Assembly (NCBI RefSeq): GCF_900200035.1
Contig: NZ_FZTC01000022.1
Location: 1 to 64,000 of the forward strand
Reading direction: 5' to 3'
DNA: 64,000 nucleotides
Source: Klebsiella grimontii
GTDB taxonomy: Bacteria; Pseudomonadota; Gammaproteobacteria; Enterobacterales; Enterobacteriaceae
Under the pieces are notes generated by a model. It was not told where the DNA came from. It did not search any database and saw only the letters and a program-made list of their open reading frames with translations. Positions 38,156 to 46,945 of this stretch are shown piece after piece (position 1 is the first letter of the stretch; the number at the start of each line of letters is the position of its first letter). The translations under genes were made by a program, and so were the position numbers.

Positions 38156-38190
38156 ATATGGCGCACACTCCGGTAGAGAATGCGCCATAT
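38156..38190 (-). terminator. Intrinsic terminator of the dehydratase-ABC operon
   Basis: Perfect 10-bp arms ATATGGCGCA/TGCGCCATAT enclose a 15-base loop directly after the stop of the last ATPase gene. On the minus strand the stem is followed by TTTTAGAT. Confidence 0.75.
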
Positions 38191-38193
38191 TGC

Positions 38194-38970
38194 CTAATAG
38201 GCGGCCACCTCCCGCGCCATTTCGCGCGTATATTGCTGGCTGGCGTTAACCAGCATCTGCGTATAGGCCGTTTGCGCTTCGCCGTTGACCAGCGCGTCCA
38301 CCGTCAAAGTTTCGAGGATCTTGCCGTACTGCATCACCGCTACTTTCTGGCATAAGTGGGCAATAACGCCCAGATCGTGGGTCACCATCAGGTAAGTGAG
38401 CTTCGCCTCCTGCTGCAGCTCCGCCAGCAGGTTGAGGATCTCGGCCTGCACCGACACATCCAGGGCCGATGTCGGCTCATCCAACAGCAGCACACGTGGC
38501 TCAAGAATCAGCGCTCTGGCAATCGCCACGCGCTGCCGCTGGCCGCCGGAGAGCTGGTGCGGATAGCGTTCGCGAAAGGCGCGATTGAGGCCCACTTTGT
38601 CCAGCAGCGCATTGATCCGCCGGTCGCGATCGCGAATGCGATGAATCTGTAACGGCTCTTCGAGGATGTCGCCAATGGTGTGACGAGGATGCAGCGAACC
38701 GTACGGATCCTGAAAAACCATCTGCACCTGCCGGCAGCGCTCGCGGTTAATCTCGTGGCCTAAACGCTGACCATCGATTGCCAGCTCCCCCTGCCAGTGG
38801 GTAAACAGCCCCGCCAGACACTTCAGCACCGTGGTTTTACCGGAGCCGGACTCGCCCACCAGACCGTAGATCTCGCCGGGCTTAACGTGGAAACTGACCT
38901 CATACAGCACCTGATTGCGCTTCTCCCCTTCGCCGAACGCGAGGTTGAGATGTTGAACTTCAATCATCAT
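38194..38970 (-). CDS. ABC transporter ATP-binding protein (DppF/NikE type)
   Basis: A 258-residue ATPase with Walker [11 protein letters not shown]-loop [11 protein letters not shown], signature LSGGQRQR, Walker [13 protein letters not shown] and H-loop MVTHD. It is shorter than OppF-type proteins and lacks the C-terminal cysteine extension. Two consecutive ATG codons (38970 and 38967) follow AAGGAG. It is the last gene of a six-gene operon with a sugar-acid dehydratase-type enzyme. Confidence 0.9.
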   Translation of the reverse strand: MMIEVQHLNLAFGEGEKRNQVLYEVSFHVKPGEIYGLVGESGSGKTTVLKCLAGLFTHWQGELAIDGQRLGHEINRERCRQVQMVFQDPYGSLHPRHTIGDILEEPLQIHRIRDRDRRINALLDKVGLNRAFRERYPHQLSGGQRQRVAIARALILEPRVLLLDEPTSALDVSVQAEILNLLAELQQEAKLTYLMVTHDLGVIAHLCQKVAVMQYGKILETLTVDALVNGEAQTAYTQMLVNASQQYTREMAREVAAY

Positions 38971-38977
38971 CCGCTCC

Positions 38978-39850
38978 TTATTCCGTTAACCAGCTGGCCT
39001 GACGCTGCAGCACCGGCAGTATCGGGCGACGATGCTGCATATCCGGCAGCGAGTTAATCAATCCCTGAGTATAGGGATGGCGGGCGTTATCGAGATCCTT
39101 AGCGGCGATGGACTCCACCACCCGTCCGGCGTACATCACCAGCACGCGGTCGCAGAAGCTGCGCACCAGGTTGATATCGTGGCTAATAAAAATCAGCCCC
39201 AGCCCGCGCGACTGAACCAGGTCATCCAGCAGGCCCAGCACCTGCAGGCGCACCGACACGTCCAGCGCGGAAGTGGGTTCATCGGCGATCACCAGCTCCG
39301 GGTCGGTAATCAGCATCATGGCGATCATGATGCGCTGCCCCTGCCCGCCGGATATTTCATGCGGATAAAGCTGATAAACGCGCTCCGGCTGGCGAATACG
39401 CACCACCTCTAGCATCTCCAGCGCCTTTGCTTTGGCCTCATCTTTACGCCCCGGATGATGGGTAAGCCAGGCCTCGGCGATTTGCTTGCCGACGCAGACC
39501 ACCGGATTGAGCGAATATTTCGGGTCCTGCATAATCATGGAGATACGCTTACCGCGTACGCCGCGCATCTGCGCTTCGCTAAGATGCCGCAGGTCGAGGT
39601 CGGCAAACTGCATCCGGGCGGCGGTGACGCGGGCTTTTTTCGGATGCAGCTGCAGCAGCGCGCGCCCAACGGTGGACTTACCCGAACCGGACTCGCCGAC
39701 AATCGCCAGCTTTTCGCGCCCCAGCTGGAAGGAGACGCCGCGCACGGCATGGGTCACCGCGCTGCCGTTAACAAAGTCGACGCACAGATCGCGTACGTCG
39801 AGCAGCGGAGCATTACTCGCTGCGAGGATCGAGGATGTCACGTAGGCCAT
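38978..39850 (-). CDS. ABC transporter ATP-binding protein (DppD/NikD type)
   Basis: A 290-residue ATPase with Walker [10 protein letters not shown], signature ISGGQGQR, Walker [13 protein letters not shown] and H-loop FISHD. It pairs with the following ATPase. The start is ambiguous: the ATG at 39850 has AGGAG directly against it, while a GTG three codons later has better spacing. Either way it overlaps the end of the permease gene. Confidence 0.9.
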   Translation of the reverse strand: MAYVTSSILAASNAPLLDVRDLCVDFVNGSAVTHAVRGVSFQLGREKLAIVGESGSGKSTVGRALLQLHPKKARVTAARMQFADLDLRHLSEAQMRGVRGKRISMIMQDPKYSLNPVVCVGKQIAEAWLTHHPGRKDEAKAKALEMLEVVRIRQPERVYQLYPHEISGGQGQRIMIAMMLITDPELVIADEPTSALDVSVRLQVLGLLDDLVQSRGLGLIFISHDINLVRSFCDRVLVMYAGRVVESIAAKDLDNARHPYTQGLINSLPDMQHRRPILPVLQRQASWLTE

Positions 39851-40718
39851 CTCCTAAAAAGTTGAACGCTAAGCTGTTGATCAGAATCGCCAGCCCCGGA
39901 ATCGTAACCACCCACCAGGACTCCATCATATAAGTGCGCCCGCTGGAGATCATCGCCCCCCACTCCGGCTCCGGCGGCTGGGCGCCGAGGCCGAGAAAGC
40001 CCAGACCGGCCGCGGTCAGAATGATCCCCGCCATATTCATGGTGATGCGGATAATCACCGACGGCAGACACAGCGGCACGATATGTCGCCAGAGGACGCG
40101 GGCCGATGACGCGCCCTGCAGACGTACGGCGGAGATAAAATCGGCCTGGCGCAGAGAGAGGGTTTCGGCGCGCGCCAGACGGGCAATCGGCGGCCAGGCG
40201 GTAAGCGTGATGGCGATAACCACGTGCTCCAGCCCCGGACCTAAGGCGGCGACGAACGCCAGCGCCAGAACCAGACTCGGGAAGGAGATGAAAATATCGG
40301 TAACGCGCATCAGCACCATATCGACTTTGCCGCCGAAATAGCCGGCGCTGACGCCGAGCAGCAGCCCGAGCGGACCGACGGTCACCGAGACCAGCAGCAC
40401 GATGTAAAGCGTGATGCGCGAGCCGTACACCAGGCGGCTAAAGATATCCCGGCCAAACTCATCGGTGCCGAACCAGTGCTGCGCGTTCGGCGCGACCAGC
40501 GCGCTGTTCAGGTCCTGCACCAGCGGGTTATAAGGCGCAATCAGCGGCGCGAAAATCGCCACCACCAGCAGAAGAAAGATAATTCCGCCGCCGATCGCCG
40601 TTAGCGGGTTGCGCGCCATTTTGCCGATAAACCCGGCCGTCCGCGACGCCGCGCGCCGCAGCCGCTGGCGGCCTTCACCCGTGCCGCCGGAAAGCGGCGA
40701 ATCCAGAGAAACGGTCAT
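39813..40718 (-). CDS. ABC transporter permease (DppC type)
   Basis: A 301-residue permease with the OppC-type N-terminal helix, the [21 protein letters not shown] block and the EAA loop ([23 protein letters not shown]). It overlaps the DppB-type gene by ATGA and the next ATPase gene by 38 bases, consistent with tight co-translation. Confidence 0.92.
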   Translation of the reverse strand: MTVSLDSPLSGGTGEGRQRLRRAASRTAGFIGKMARNPLTAIGGGIIFLLLVVAIFAPLIAPYNPLVQDLNSALVAPNAQHWFGTDEFGRDIFSRLVYGSRITLYIVLLVSVTVGPLGLLLGVSAGYFGGKVDMVLMRVTDIFISFPSLVLALAFVAALGPGLEHVVIAITLTAWPPIARLARAETLSLRQADFISAVRLQGASSARVLWRHIVPLCLPSVIIRITMNMAGIILTAAGLGFLGLGAQPPEPEWGAMISSGRTYMMESWWVVTIPGLAILINSLAFNFLGDGLRDILDPRSE

Positions 40719-41752
40719 GATTTTGTCCTCGGGTCAAAGAATTGATACAGCATGTCGGAGAGCAGGTTGAGCATCACGAAGATCACCCCCACCAGCAGCA
40801 CGCAGCCCATCACCGCATTCATATCGCCCAGCAGCAGGCTGCCGGTGAGATAGGAGCCAAAGCCCGGCCAGGAGAAGACGGTTTCAATCAGTACCGCGCC
40901 TTCCAGCAGCGCGCCGTAGGCCAACGCCACCACCGTCAGCAGCTGCACGAGAATGTTGCGAAACGCGTGGTTCCAGATGACCTGACGCTCGGTCAGCCCC
41001 TTCACACGCGCGGTAATAATGAACTCCTGCGACAGCTGGGCCAGCATAAAGCTGCGGGTCATGCGGCTGATGTAGGCCAGCGAGTGAAAGCCGAGCAGCG
41101 AGGCGGGGAGAATCAGGTGGTTAATCGCGTTCCAGAACACCTGCCCGTTGCCCGCCAGCAGCGCATCGACGGTCATCAAACCGGTACGCCGCGGTACGAT
41201 ACCGTCCAGCCCAAGGTCTACCCGACCGGCGCCGCCCACCCAGCCAAGCCAGGCGTAGAACAGCAGCAGCCCCATCATCCCCACCCAGAAGATCGGCGTT
41301 GAGTAGCCCGCCAGGCTGATAATGCGCACCACATAGTCGGAAATACTGTTGCGTCGCGCCGCCGCCAGCACGCCCAGCGGGATGCCCAGCCCGGCGCCGA
41401 CGAGAATCGCCATCGTCGCCAGCTCCATGGTGGCCGGGAACACGCGGATAATATCGTCCACCACCGGTTTCCCGGTCAGCAGCGCGTTGCCCAGATCGCC
41501 GTGCAGTAGGTTGACGAAATAGATCCCAAACTGGGTGGTCAGCGATTTATCAAACCCCAGCTGCTGGTAAACCTGCTGATAGGTACTCTGATCAGCGTCC
41601 GGGCCGACAATCGCCAGCACCGGGTCGATGGGCATAACGCGGCCGATGGTGAAGGTCAGCAGCAGCAGGCCGAACAGGGTAATCACCACCTGCAGCAGCC
41701 GTTTTGATAAGCGCCGGCCGCGTGAGCCGGGCGCAAGGATTGCGGTGCTCAT
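40715..41752 (-). CDS. ABC transporter permease (DppB type)
   Basis: A 345-residue permease with six predicted helices, the FTIGRVMPIDPVLAIVG N-terminal block and the EAA loop (ARVKGLTERQVIWNHAFRNIL). Start and stop overlap the neighbouring genes by four bases each. Confidence 0.92.
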   Translation of the reverse strand: MSTAILAPGSRGRRLSKRLLQVVITLFGLLLLTFTIGRVMPIDPVLAIVGPDADQSTYQQVYQQLGFDKSLTTQFGIYFVNLLHGDLGNALLTGKPVVDDIIRVFPATMELATMAILVGAGLGIPLGVLAAARRNSISDYVVRIISLAGYSTPIFWVGMMGLLLFYAWLGWVGGAGRVDLGLDGIVPRRTGLMTVDALLAGNGQVFWNAINHLILPASLLGFHSLAYISRMTRSFMLAQLSQEFIITARVKGLTERQVIWNHAFRNILVQLLTVVALAYGALLEGAVLIETVFSWPGFGSYLTGSLLLGDMNAVMGCVLLVGVIFVMLNLLSDMLYQFFDPRTKS

Positions 41753-43371
41753 CCTTTCTCTCCTTCGCGGGTTTTGTAGACGTCACGCAGAAAAGTGGTG
41801 GCGGAGGGGTGCGGCTGATACTCCCGCACCTCGTTGCGCACCACCACCGAATCGACCATCTGCGAAAGCGGAATTAACGCCGGGATCAGCTGGTCGTAGC
41901 GCGCCTGAATGGCCTGGTAATCGGCGACCTGCTTTTGCGCATCGCGCTCCAGCAGGGCGTGGTCAATCATCGAATTGAGCTGCGGGTCGTAAAAGCCGGT
42001 GCGCCAGCCCTGGAAGTTGGTCAGGCGCGCCTCATCGCTGTTATCCGGGTTATAGACCAGCGCGCGCAGGCTGGAGTGCGGGTGCGGCTCCATGCCGCTG
42101 CCGCCGCGCCCCACCAGCAGGTCAAATTTACGCTCGCGCATCGCGCCATAAATCTGGTTACCGGTGCCGGTGATGATTTTGGCGTTAATCCCCGCCTGCA
42201 TCAGCGTCGACTGCACGGCGATGGCGATATTGAGAAACGGCTGATCCGCGAGCACCCGCAGCGTGGTATTAAACCCGTTGGGATAGCCCGCTTCCGCCAG
42301 CAGCTTTTTCGCCCGCGCCACGTCCAGCCTGTAGCCAGGATCGGGCAGCGTTGACGGCATACCCGCCTTAATCGGCCGCTGATGCAGCACCCCGTAGCCC
42401 GGCATCAGCGCTTTATTGATGCCCTGATAATCAATCAGATAGCGCACCGCTTCGCGCACTTTCGGGTTAGCGAAGTGCGCCTCTTTCATGCTCATCGCCA
42501 CGTAGTACATGGTGCCGCGCTGCACCGCGTCGACGGTCAGTTGAGGGTCGCCGCGCAGGGCGTTGATGTCGGAAACCGCCATATTGTTGGCAATATCGAG
42601 GTCGCCTTTTTCGATCATCAGGCGCAGGGTTTGCGACTCCTGGAAGTGGCGCAGCACCACGCGGCTCATTTTCGCCTCGCCGCGCCAGTAGTCAGGATTG
42701 CGCTTCATGCGCAGCACATCTTTTGCCTGCCAGGTTTCCAGCGTGAACGGCCCGGAACCGGCTTCATGGGTAGTCAGCCAGCGGTTGCCCCAGTCATTAT
42801 CCTGCTGGTGGCTTTGCACCGTTTTGCTGTCCAGCACCCCGAGGTTGCCCAGCGCCGCCAGCGAGTAGATAACCAGCTGCGGGTCGTTATCTTTCGGCAG
42901 CACGATCTGCACCGTGAAACTGTCCGGCGCGCTGACCTGGCCGTCGATATTTTTCTTACTAAAGCCGTAAGACTTCCACACCGAGGCCTGCGCGAGGTTG
43001 AGATGCAAAATACGCCGCATCGACCACACCACGTCGGCGGCGGTCAGCGGGTTGCCGGAGTGAAACTTTACGTCGTCGCGCAGATGAAAGGTCAGGGTTT
43101 TACCGTCCGGGCTGATGTCCCAGGATTTCGCCAGCGCGGGCCTGACGTTGGTGAGCTGCTCAGGATCAAGCTCCACCAGCGAGTCGTAGAGGTTAACCAC
43201 GATCCCCACCACTTCGTTCCCGGTCATCGCCGCCGGGTCAAGGGTGAGCAGGTTATTCATATTCATGCCGATGATGAGCTGATCCGGCGGCGTTTTCGCC
43301 AACGCCGCCCCGCTCCCCATCGACACGGCGAGCGCGAGTAAGCACGCTGCCAGTAAGGAGTTTTTTTTCAT
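41749..43371 (-). CDS. ABC transporter substrate-binding protein (family 5)
   Basis: A 540-residue periplasmic binding protein with a Sec signal (cleavage near ALA-KTPPDQ) and family-5 marks: SLVELDPEQL, PALAKSWDISPDGKTLTFHLR, NPLTAADVVWSMRRI, GSGPFTLETWQ and LDVARAKKLLAEAGYPNGF. The family binds peptides, nickel chelates, oligosaccharides and sugar acids. Because the operon starts with an enolase-superfamily dehydratase, an acidic sugar or a compound that contains one is the more likely ligand here. Confidence 0.88.
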   Translation of the reverse strand: MKKNSLLAACLLALAVSMGSGAALAKTPPDQLIIGMNMNNLLTLDPAAMTGNEVVGIVVNLYDSLVELDPEQLTNVRPALAKSWDISPDGKTLTFHLRDDVKFHSGNPLTAADVVWSMRRILHLNLAQASVWKSYGFSKKNIDGQVSAPDSFTVQIVLPKDNDPQLVIYSLAALGNLGVLDSKTVQSHQQDNDWGNRWLTTHEAGSGPFTLETWQAKDVLRMKRNPDYWRGEAKMSRVVLRHFQESQTLRLMIEKGDLDIANNMAVSDINALRGDPQLTVDAVQRGTMYYVAMSMKEAHFANPKVREAVRYLIDYQGINKALMPGYGVLHQRPIKAGMPSTLPDPGYRLDVARAKKLLAEAGYPNGFNTTLRVLADQPFLNIAIAVQSTLMQAGINAKIITGTGNQIYGAMRERKFDLLVGRGGSGMEPHPHSSLRALVYNPDNSDEARLTNFQGWRTGFYDPQLNSMIDHALLERDAQKQVADYQAIQARYDQLIPALIPLSQMVDSVVVRNEVREYQPHPSATTFLRDVYKTREGEKG

Positions 43372-43435
43372 ATCTATCGCCTGTAGGGTACTCAGGCGTC
43401 GCGACTCAGCACGCGCCTGTTTTTTTAGTTATTCA

Positions 43436-44590
43436 TCAGTCGTGGCTAACGGTATTGGCTTCGATCCAGGCAAAATTAATGTCTTCGCCGAGACCCGGAC
43501 GCTGGGACAAATGCACAAAGCCCTGGTCATCCATAGGATCGACAATGCTGTTGAGATAGGCCGCCGGCTCATCGTAGTCGAGGAATGGATGCAGCAGGCC
43601 GCGCTCGTACCAGCGGCAGTTGCGGATCGCGCCGACCACCGCCAGGCTTGCCGCGCCGTTGCCGTGGACTTCGCAGTCCATACCGAAGGATTCCGCCAGC
43701 GCCGCCACCTTCATGGTGGGGGTAATGCCGCCCACGCCGTTGGCCCCGGCGCGCAGGATGTCGCAGGCTCCGGCTTTCACCCACTCGGCGCGCATATGGT
43801 GCTTGCCGCCGAAGCTCTCCGGTCCGACGATGGGAATCGACAGGTTTTCCGCCAACCACGCGTAGGAGGACATCGAATCCTCCTCCATCGGCTCTTCAAA
43901 CCAGGCGAAGTTGAGTTTTTCCAGTTCTTTGCCAATCCACAGCGCCTCGGCGCGGCTGTACCAGTGATAGCCGTCAATCATCAGGTCGATATCCGGCCCT
44001 ACCGCTTCGCGCACCGCCGCGCAGGCTTTAATGTCCATCTTCGGATTGGGCGCAAAAGCGATCGGCGGCATCCAGGTGTGCAGCTTGATGGCCTTATAGC
44101 CGCGGGCGACCAGCTTTTCGGCAAAGGCGGCATACTCCTCCGGGGTCGACAGACCGCCCGGCAGATCGTCGCCGCACATGGTGCTGCCGTAGGCGGGGAC
44201 GGTATCGCGATAGCCGCCGAGCAGTTTGTACACCGGCATATTAAGCTTGCGGCCAATCAGGTCCCACAGCGCCTGTTCAACAAACGACAGCGCGCGCTCG
44301 GTCAGCTGATGGGCGCTGCCGCGCTGCCAGTGGTTAAGATCCTGCCAGATACGCTCGCGGTTAAACGGGTCCTGCCCCACCATCACCTTGCGAAAAAAGG
44401 TGTTCACCACGAACGGGCGTACCACTTCCGGCGGCGCAAACGAAAAACCCCGGGTGCCATCATCGGCGGTAATGGTCAGCATCGCCATTTTCGCCATGCT
44501 TTCCGCTCCCGGATGGGAGTGCCCGGCGCTGTCGGAAACCCGACGCGTGGGATACTGGAAAACGGTGACATTTACAGATTCAATTTTCAT
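43436..44590 (-). CDS. Mandelate racemase/enolase-superfamily sugar-acid dehydratase-like enzyme
   Basis: A 384-residue enzyme with the N-terminal capping domain and C-terminal barrel of the mandelate racemase subgroup. The catalytic base region is KAIKLHTW, the metal ligands are in LMIDGYHWY (Asp), FEEPM (Glu) and VGPESF (Glu), and the second base is in CEVHGNGAAS (His). Members dehydrate or epimerise acid sugars such as galactonate, rhamnonate or galactarate. The lack of a close remembered match leaves the substrate open. It is the first gene of an operon with a complete ABC importer, implying that the imported compound or its hydrolysis product is its substrate. A palindrome at 44654-44672 is a possible operator. 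Confidence 0.82.
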   Translation of the reverse strand: MKIESVNVTVFQYPTRRVSDSAGHSHPGAESMAKMAMLTITADDGTRGFSFAPPEVVRPFVVNTFFRKVMVGQDPFNRERIWQDLNHWQRGSAHQLTERALSFVEQALWDLIGRKLNMPVYKLLGGYRDTVPAYGSTMCGDDLPGGLSTPEEYAAFAEKLVARGYKAIKLHTWMPPIAFAPNPKMDIKACAAVREAVGPDIDLMIDGYHWYSRAEALWIGKELEKLNFAWFEEPMEEDSMSSYAWLAENLSIPIVGPESFGGKHHMRAEWVKAGACDILRAGANGVGGITPTMKVAALAESFGMDCEVHGNGAASLAVVGAIRNCRWYERGLLHPFLDYDEPAAYLNSIVDPMDDQGFVHLSQRPGLGEDINFAWIEANTVSHD

Positions 44591-44653
44591 GCTCGGTCCT
44601 TATCACGGCCAAATCCGATCTATAGAGGTAAATCGGCAAAGTGGTTTCACATT

Positions 44654-44672
44654 ATTGAAAAAACGTTTCAAT
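44654..44672. promoter_or_regulatory. Candidate operator of the dehydratase-ABC operon
   Basis: ATTGAAA and TTTCAAT form perfect 7-bp arms around a 5-base centre, 64 bases before the start codon of the first gene. The shape fits a LacI- or GntR-type operator. No regulator gene of that kind lies within the operon. Confidence 0.45.
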
Positions 44673-44824
44673 ATCTAATCTAAGCACAATTACGTAGCAG
44701 TGCCTCGGACAAACACCGCTAAGCAAGGCAATAAATTTGGGCATTGGCACAACAGGACGTGACTGTTTTCACAAAAGATGGGCGATATGTGAGAAGGATC
44801 GTCATGGTGAAAAAGGGGGCGTGA

Positions 44825-44873
44825 GCGCAGAAAAGAGAGTGACCGACCGGGTACATCCCGAGATGTTCTGCGC
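44825..44873 (-). terminator. Possible terminator of the dal operon
   Basis: GCGCAGAA and TTCTGCGC pair as 8-bp arms with a 33-base loop beyond the stop of the HAD phosphatase gene. On the minus strand the stem is followed after ten bases by CCTTTTT. The long loop and the gap before the T-run make this tentative. Confidence 0.4.
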
Positions 44874-44888
44874 CCACGAAAGAGTCAG

Positions 44889-45551
44889 TTATTCGACCGC
44901 TTCCGCCGCTGCGGTGAGGGTTTCCAGCAGCTCAGGTAAAGCCTGATAGCGGCCAGCGGCGGCCTGGAAGCGCGCATGCTGGCTATCTTCGGCAATAATC
45001 ACCGTGGCGATCCCTGCGGCCCGGGCCGCGCTAAAGCCGTTGAAACTATCTTCAATCACCAGGCACCGGCTGGCGTCGAGATTGAGCTTACGCAACGTCG
45101 TCAGATACACCGCCGGATGCGGCTTGCCCTGCGCTTCATCATCCGCGCTGGAGATAACGTCAAAATAGTGCCAGAGCGAGAGCTTGTTCAGCACCGCGGA
45201 GATAACCTGCCGGGATGAAGACGTGGCGAGCGCAATCTTATAGCCCGCGTGGCGAAAATAGCGTAACGCCTCATGCACCCCGCGCATCGCCTCGCCTTCG
45301 GCGGCGATCAGGCCGGTGATACGCTGCAGTATGGCCTCTTCAAGCCGCTGCGGGGCGAGGTCAAGCTGGCAATACTGACACCAGGTGCGGGCAATGTCGT
45401 CGAGGCGTTTACCTTTGGTCAGCCTTTCGCACTCCTCATCGCTCGCCGTTGCCCCCCAGCGGGCGAGGGCTTCGATTTGCGCCCGTCGCCACAGGGATTC
45501 GGAATCAATAATGACGCCATCCATGTCAAAAATTACTGCCTGAATACTCAT
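44889..45551 (-). CDS. HAD-family sugar-phosphate phosphatase (YniC/beta-phosphoglucomutase-like)
   Basis: A 220-residue HAD hydrolase with motif I AVIFDMDGVIIDSE (nucleophile and acid Asp), motif II ATSSS, Lys in GKPHPAVY and motif III VIEDSFNGFSAA; a helical cap lies between motifs I and II. Relatives dephosphorylate 2-deoxyglucose-6-phosphate and other hexose or polyol phosphates. The ATG at 45551 is chosen for its spacing to GAGG. It follows dalT by 48 bases on the same strand, so it may be the last gene of the dal operon and act as a detoxifying phosphatase for dead-end pentitol or pentulose phosphates; this role is inferred. Confidence 0.82.
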   Translation of the reverse strand: MSIQAVIFDMDGVIIDSESLWRRAQIEALARWGATASDEECERLTKGKRLDDIARTWCQYCQLDLAPQRLEEAILQRITGLIAAEGEAMRGVHEALRYFRHAGYKIALATSSSRQVISAVLNKLSLWHYFDVISSADDEAQGKPHPAVYLTTLRKLNLDASRCLVIEDSFNGFSAARAAGIATVIIAEDSQHARFQAAAGRYQALPELLETLTAAAEAVE

Positions 45552-45599
45552 CATCCACCTCGTTAAGGCTGGCATGCCGGGCATGCCAGCCGCATTACC

Positions 45600-46877
45600 T
45601 TAAGAGAACTCCACCTGCTCGCCGGCCGGCGCTTCCTTGCGGGTAAAACCCGGCTGCTCGACGCGAATAAACGCGCAGAGGAAAAAGGCCGCCACGTACA
45701 GCGCGGTATAGGCGATCACCACCCCGATAGTGCTGAAGAACGGCAGCAAAATCACCGCAATGGCCGGCGCGAGAAAGTTCGACATCCCCGCCGACAGGTT
45801 GTAAACCGAAATGGCCGCCCCTTTGTGCTTCGGCTCCAGCGCCGGGAAGACCGCCGCCAGCGGTACGAACGCGGCGACAAAGATCCCGAGGGCAATGGCC
45901 GGAATCATCGCCATCGCGAAGTTATGTCCGAAATGCTGCGGAATGTAGTAAAACGCCAGGCTGGAGAGCGCCATGCCGATGCAGCCAAACCAGCGCACCA
46001 CCTTCATCCAGCCCAGTTTTTCCCCGAGAATGCCCCACAGCACGTTAGAGAAAATGGTGGTGAAGAAGAACACCGCCCACACCTGCAACCACTCGGAGGT
46101 GGTAAAGCCCAGCTCATCGACAAACATCATCGGCATAATCACCGCGAAGCCGAACAGCGAGAGGGTATTGATAATCCGCACCATGCTCGACAGCAGAATA
46201 TTGCGGTTGGTATAGAGCAGCGTCGCCGCGCGCCCCAGTTCGGAAAACTTCTCGCGGGTGGTCAGGTTCTGCATATGGCGCGGCGTTTGAATATGGCGCA
46301 GGGAAGCCAGCGCGATGATGCCGCCGGTGACGCAAAAAGCCAGCGCCAGCCATAGCGTCCCCAGCTCGCCGATATGCGGAATGGTAAAGCTCGGAATATA
46401 GCTGCCGAAAACGCCGATGCCGATCGAGTAAACCGCCCAGAACCAGCCGATCGCCGAGCTGGCGTTATCGCTTTTCACGTTGTGGATAATGGCCACGATA
46501 AACGAGTAGAGGAACAGCGGATACGCGAAGCCGCGAATACCGTAAAAAACGAGGATCAGCGCATAGTTCGCATGGCCGAGGCCGAAGACGAGAAACAGCA
46601 CGTGGAACACGCACCACAGCACGAAGCCAATCATCATGGTTTTCAGCGGGGTAATAATTTCCGCCACCACGCCGGAGATCCACGCCGACAGCGCCGCGGC
46701 CAGGCCGTAGAGGGTAAAGGCAAATGAAGCCTGCGCCGGAGAGAAGCCGAGCTCTTTGATGTAATGCGAGAGAAATGCCAGTTCAAAACCGTCGCCGGTC
46801 ATGAATACGGCAATGGCGATGTATCCCCAGAGCAGGTTCAGGGGTAAGCCGAGCCACTGTTTATTATTGATAGACAT
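45600..46877 (-). CDS. dalT: DalT, D-arabinitol transporter (MFS)
   Basis: A 425-residue major-facilitator proton symporter with twelve predicted helices. It is almost identical in remembered blocks to Klebsiella pneumoniae DalT (MSINNKQWLGLPLNL, MTGDGFELAFLSHYIK, MQNLTTREKFSELGRAATL), differing mainly at the C-terminus. It imports D-arabinitol for the dehydrogenase DalD and the kinase DalK encoded upstream in the operon. Since no rbtT gene is present next to rbtK, it might also serve ribitol. Confidence 0.95.
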   Translation of the reverse strand: MSINNKQWLGLPLNLLWGYIAIAVFMTGDGFELAFLSHYIKELGFSPAQASFAFTLYGLAAALSAWISGVVAEIITPLKTMMIGFVLWCVFHVLFLVFGLGHANYALILVFYGIRGFAYPLFLYSFIVAIIHNVKSDNASSAIGWFWAVYSIGIGVFGSYIPSFTIPHIGELGTLWLALAFCVTGGIIALASLRHIQTPRHMQNLTTREKFSELGRAATLLYTNRNILLSSMVRIINTLSLFGFAVIMPMMFVDELGFTTSEWLQVWAVFFFTTIFSNVLWGILGEKLGWMKVVRWFGCIGMALSSLAFYYIPQHFGHNFAMAMIPAIALGIFVAAFVPLAAVFPALEPKHKGAAISVYNLSAGMSNFLAPAIAVILLPFFSTIGVVIAYTALYVAAFFLCAFIRVEQPGFTRKEAPAGEQVEFS

Positions 46878-46945
46878 AATGACCTCGTTTTAGGGTACAG
46901 GAGGCCGTTCCGGTCAGTTCACCGGAACGGTTATCGTGATAAAAA

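Noticed and set aside
43442-44683. A 413-codon plus-strand frame opposite the dehydratase gene, and a 319-codon one at 42382-43341 opposite the binding-protein gene
   Set aside because: Both are antisense shadows of GC-rich codons; the minus-strand products have clear family motifs, whereas these give no recognisable domain.
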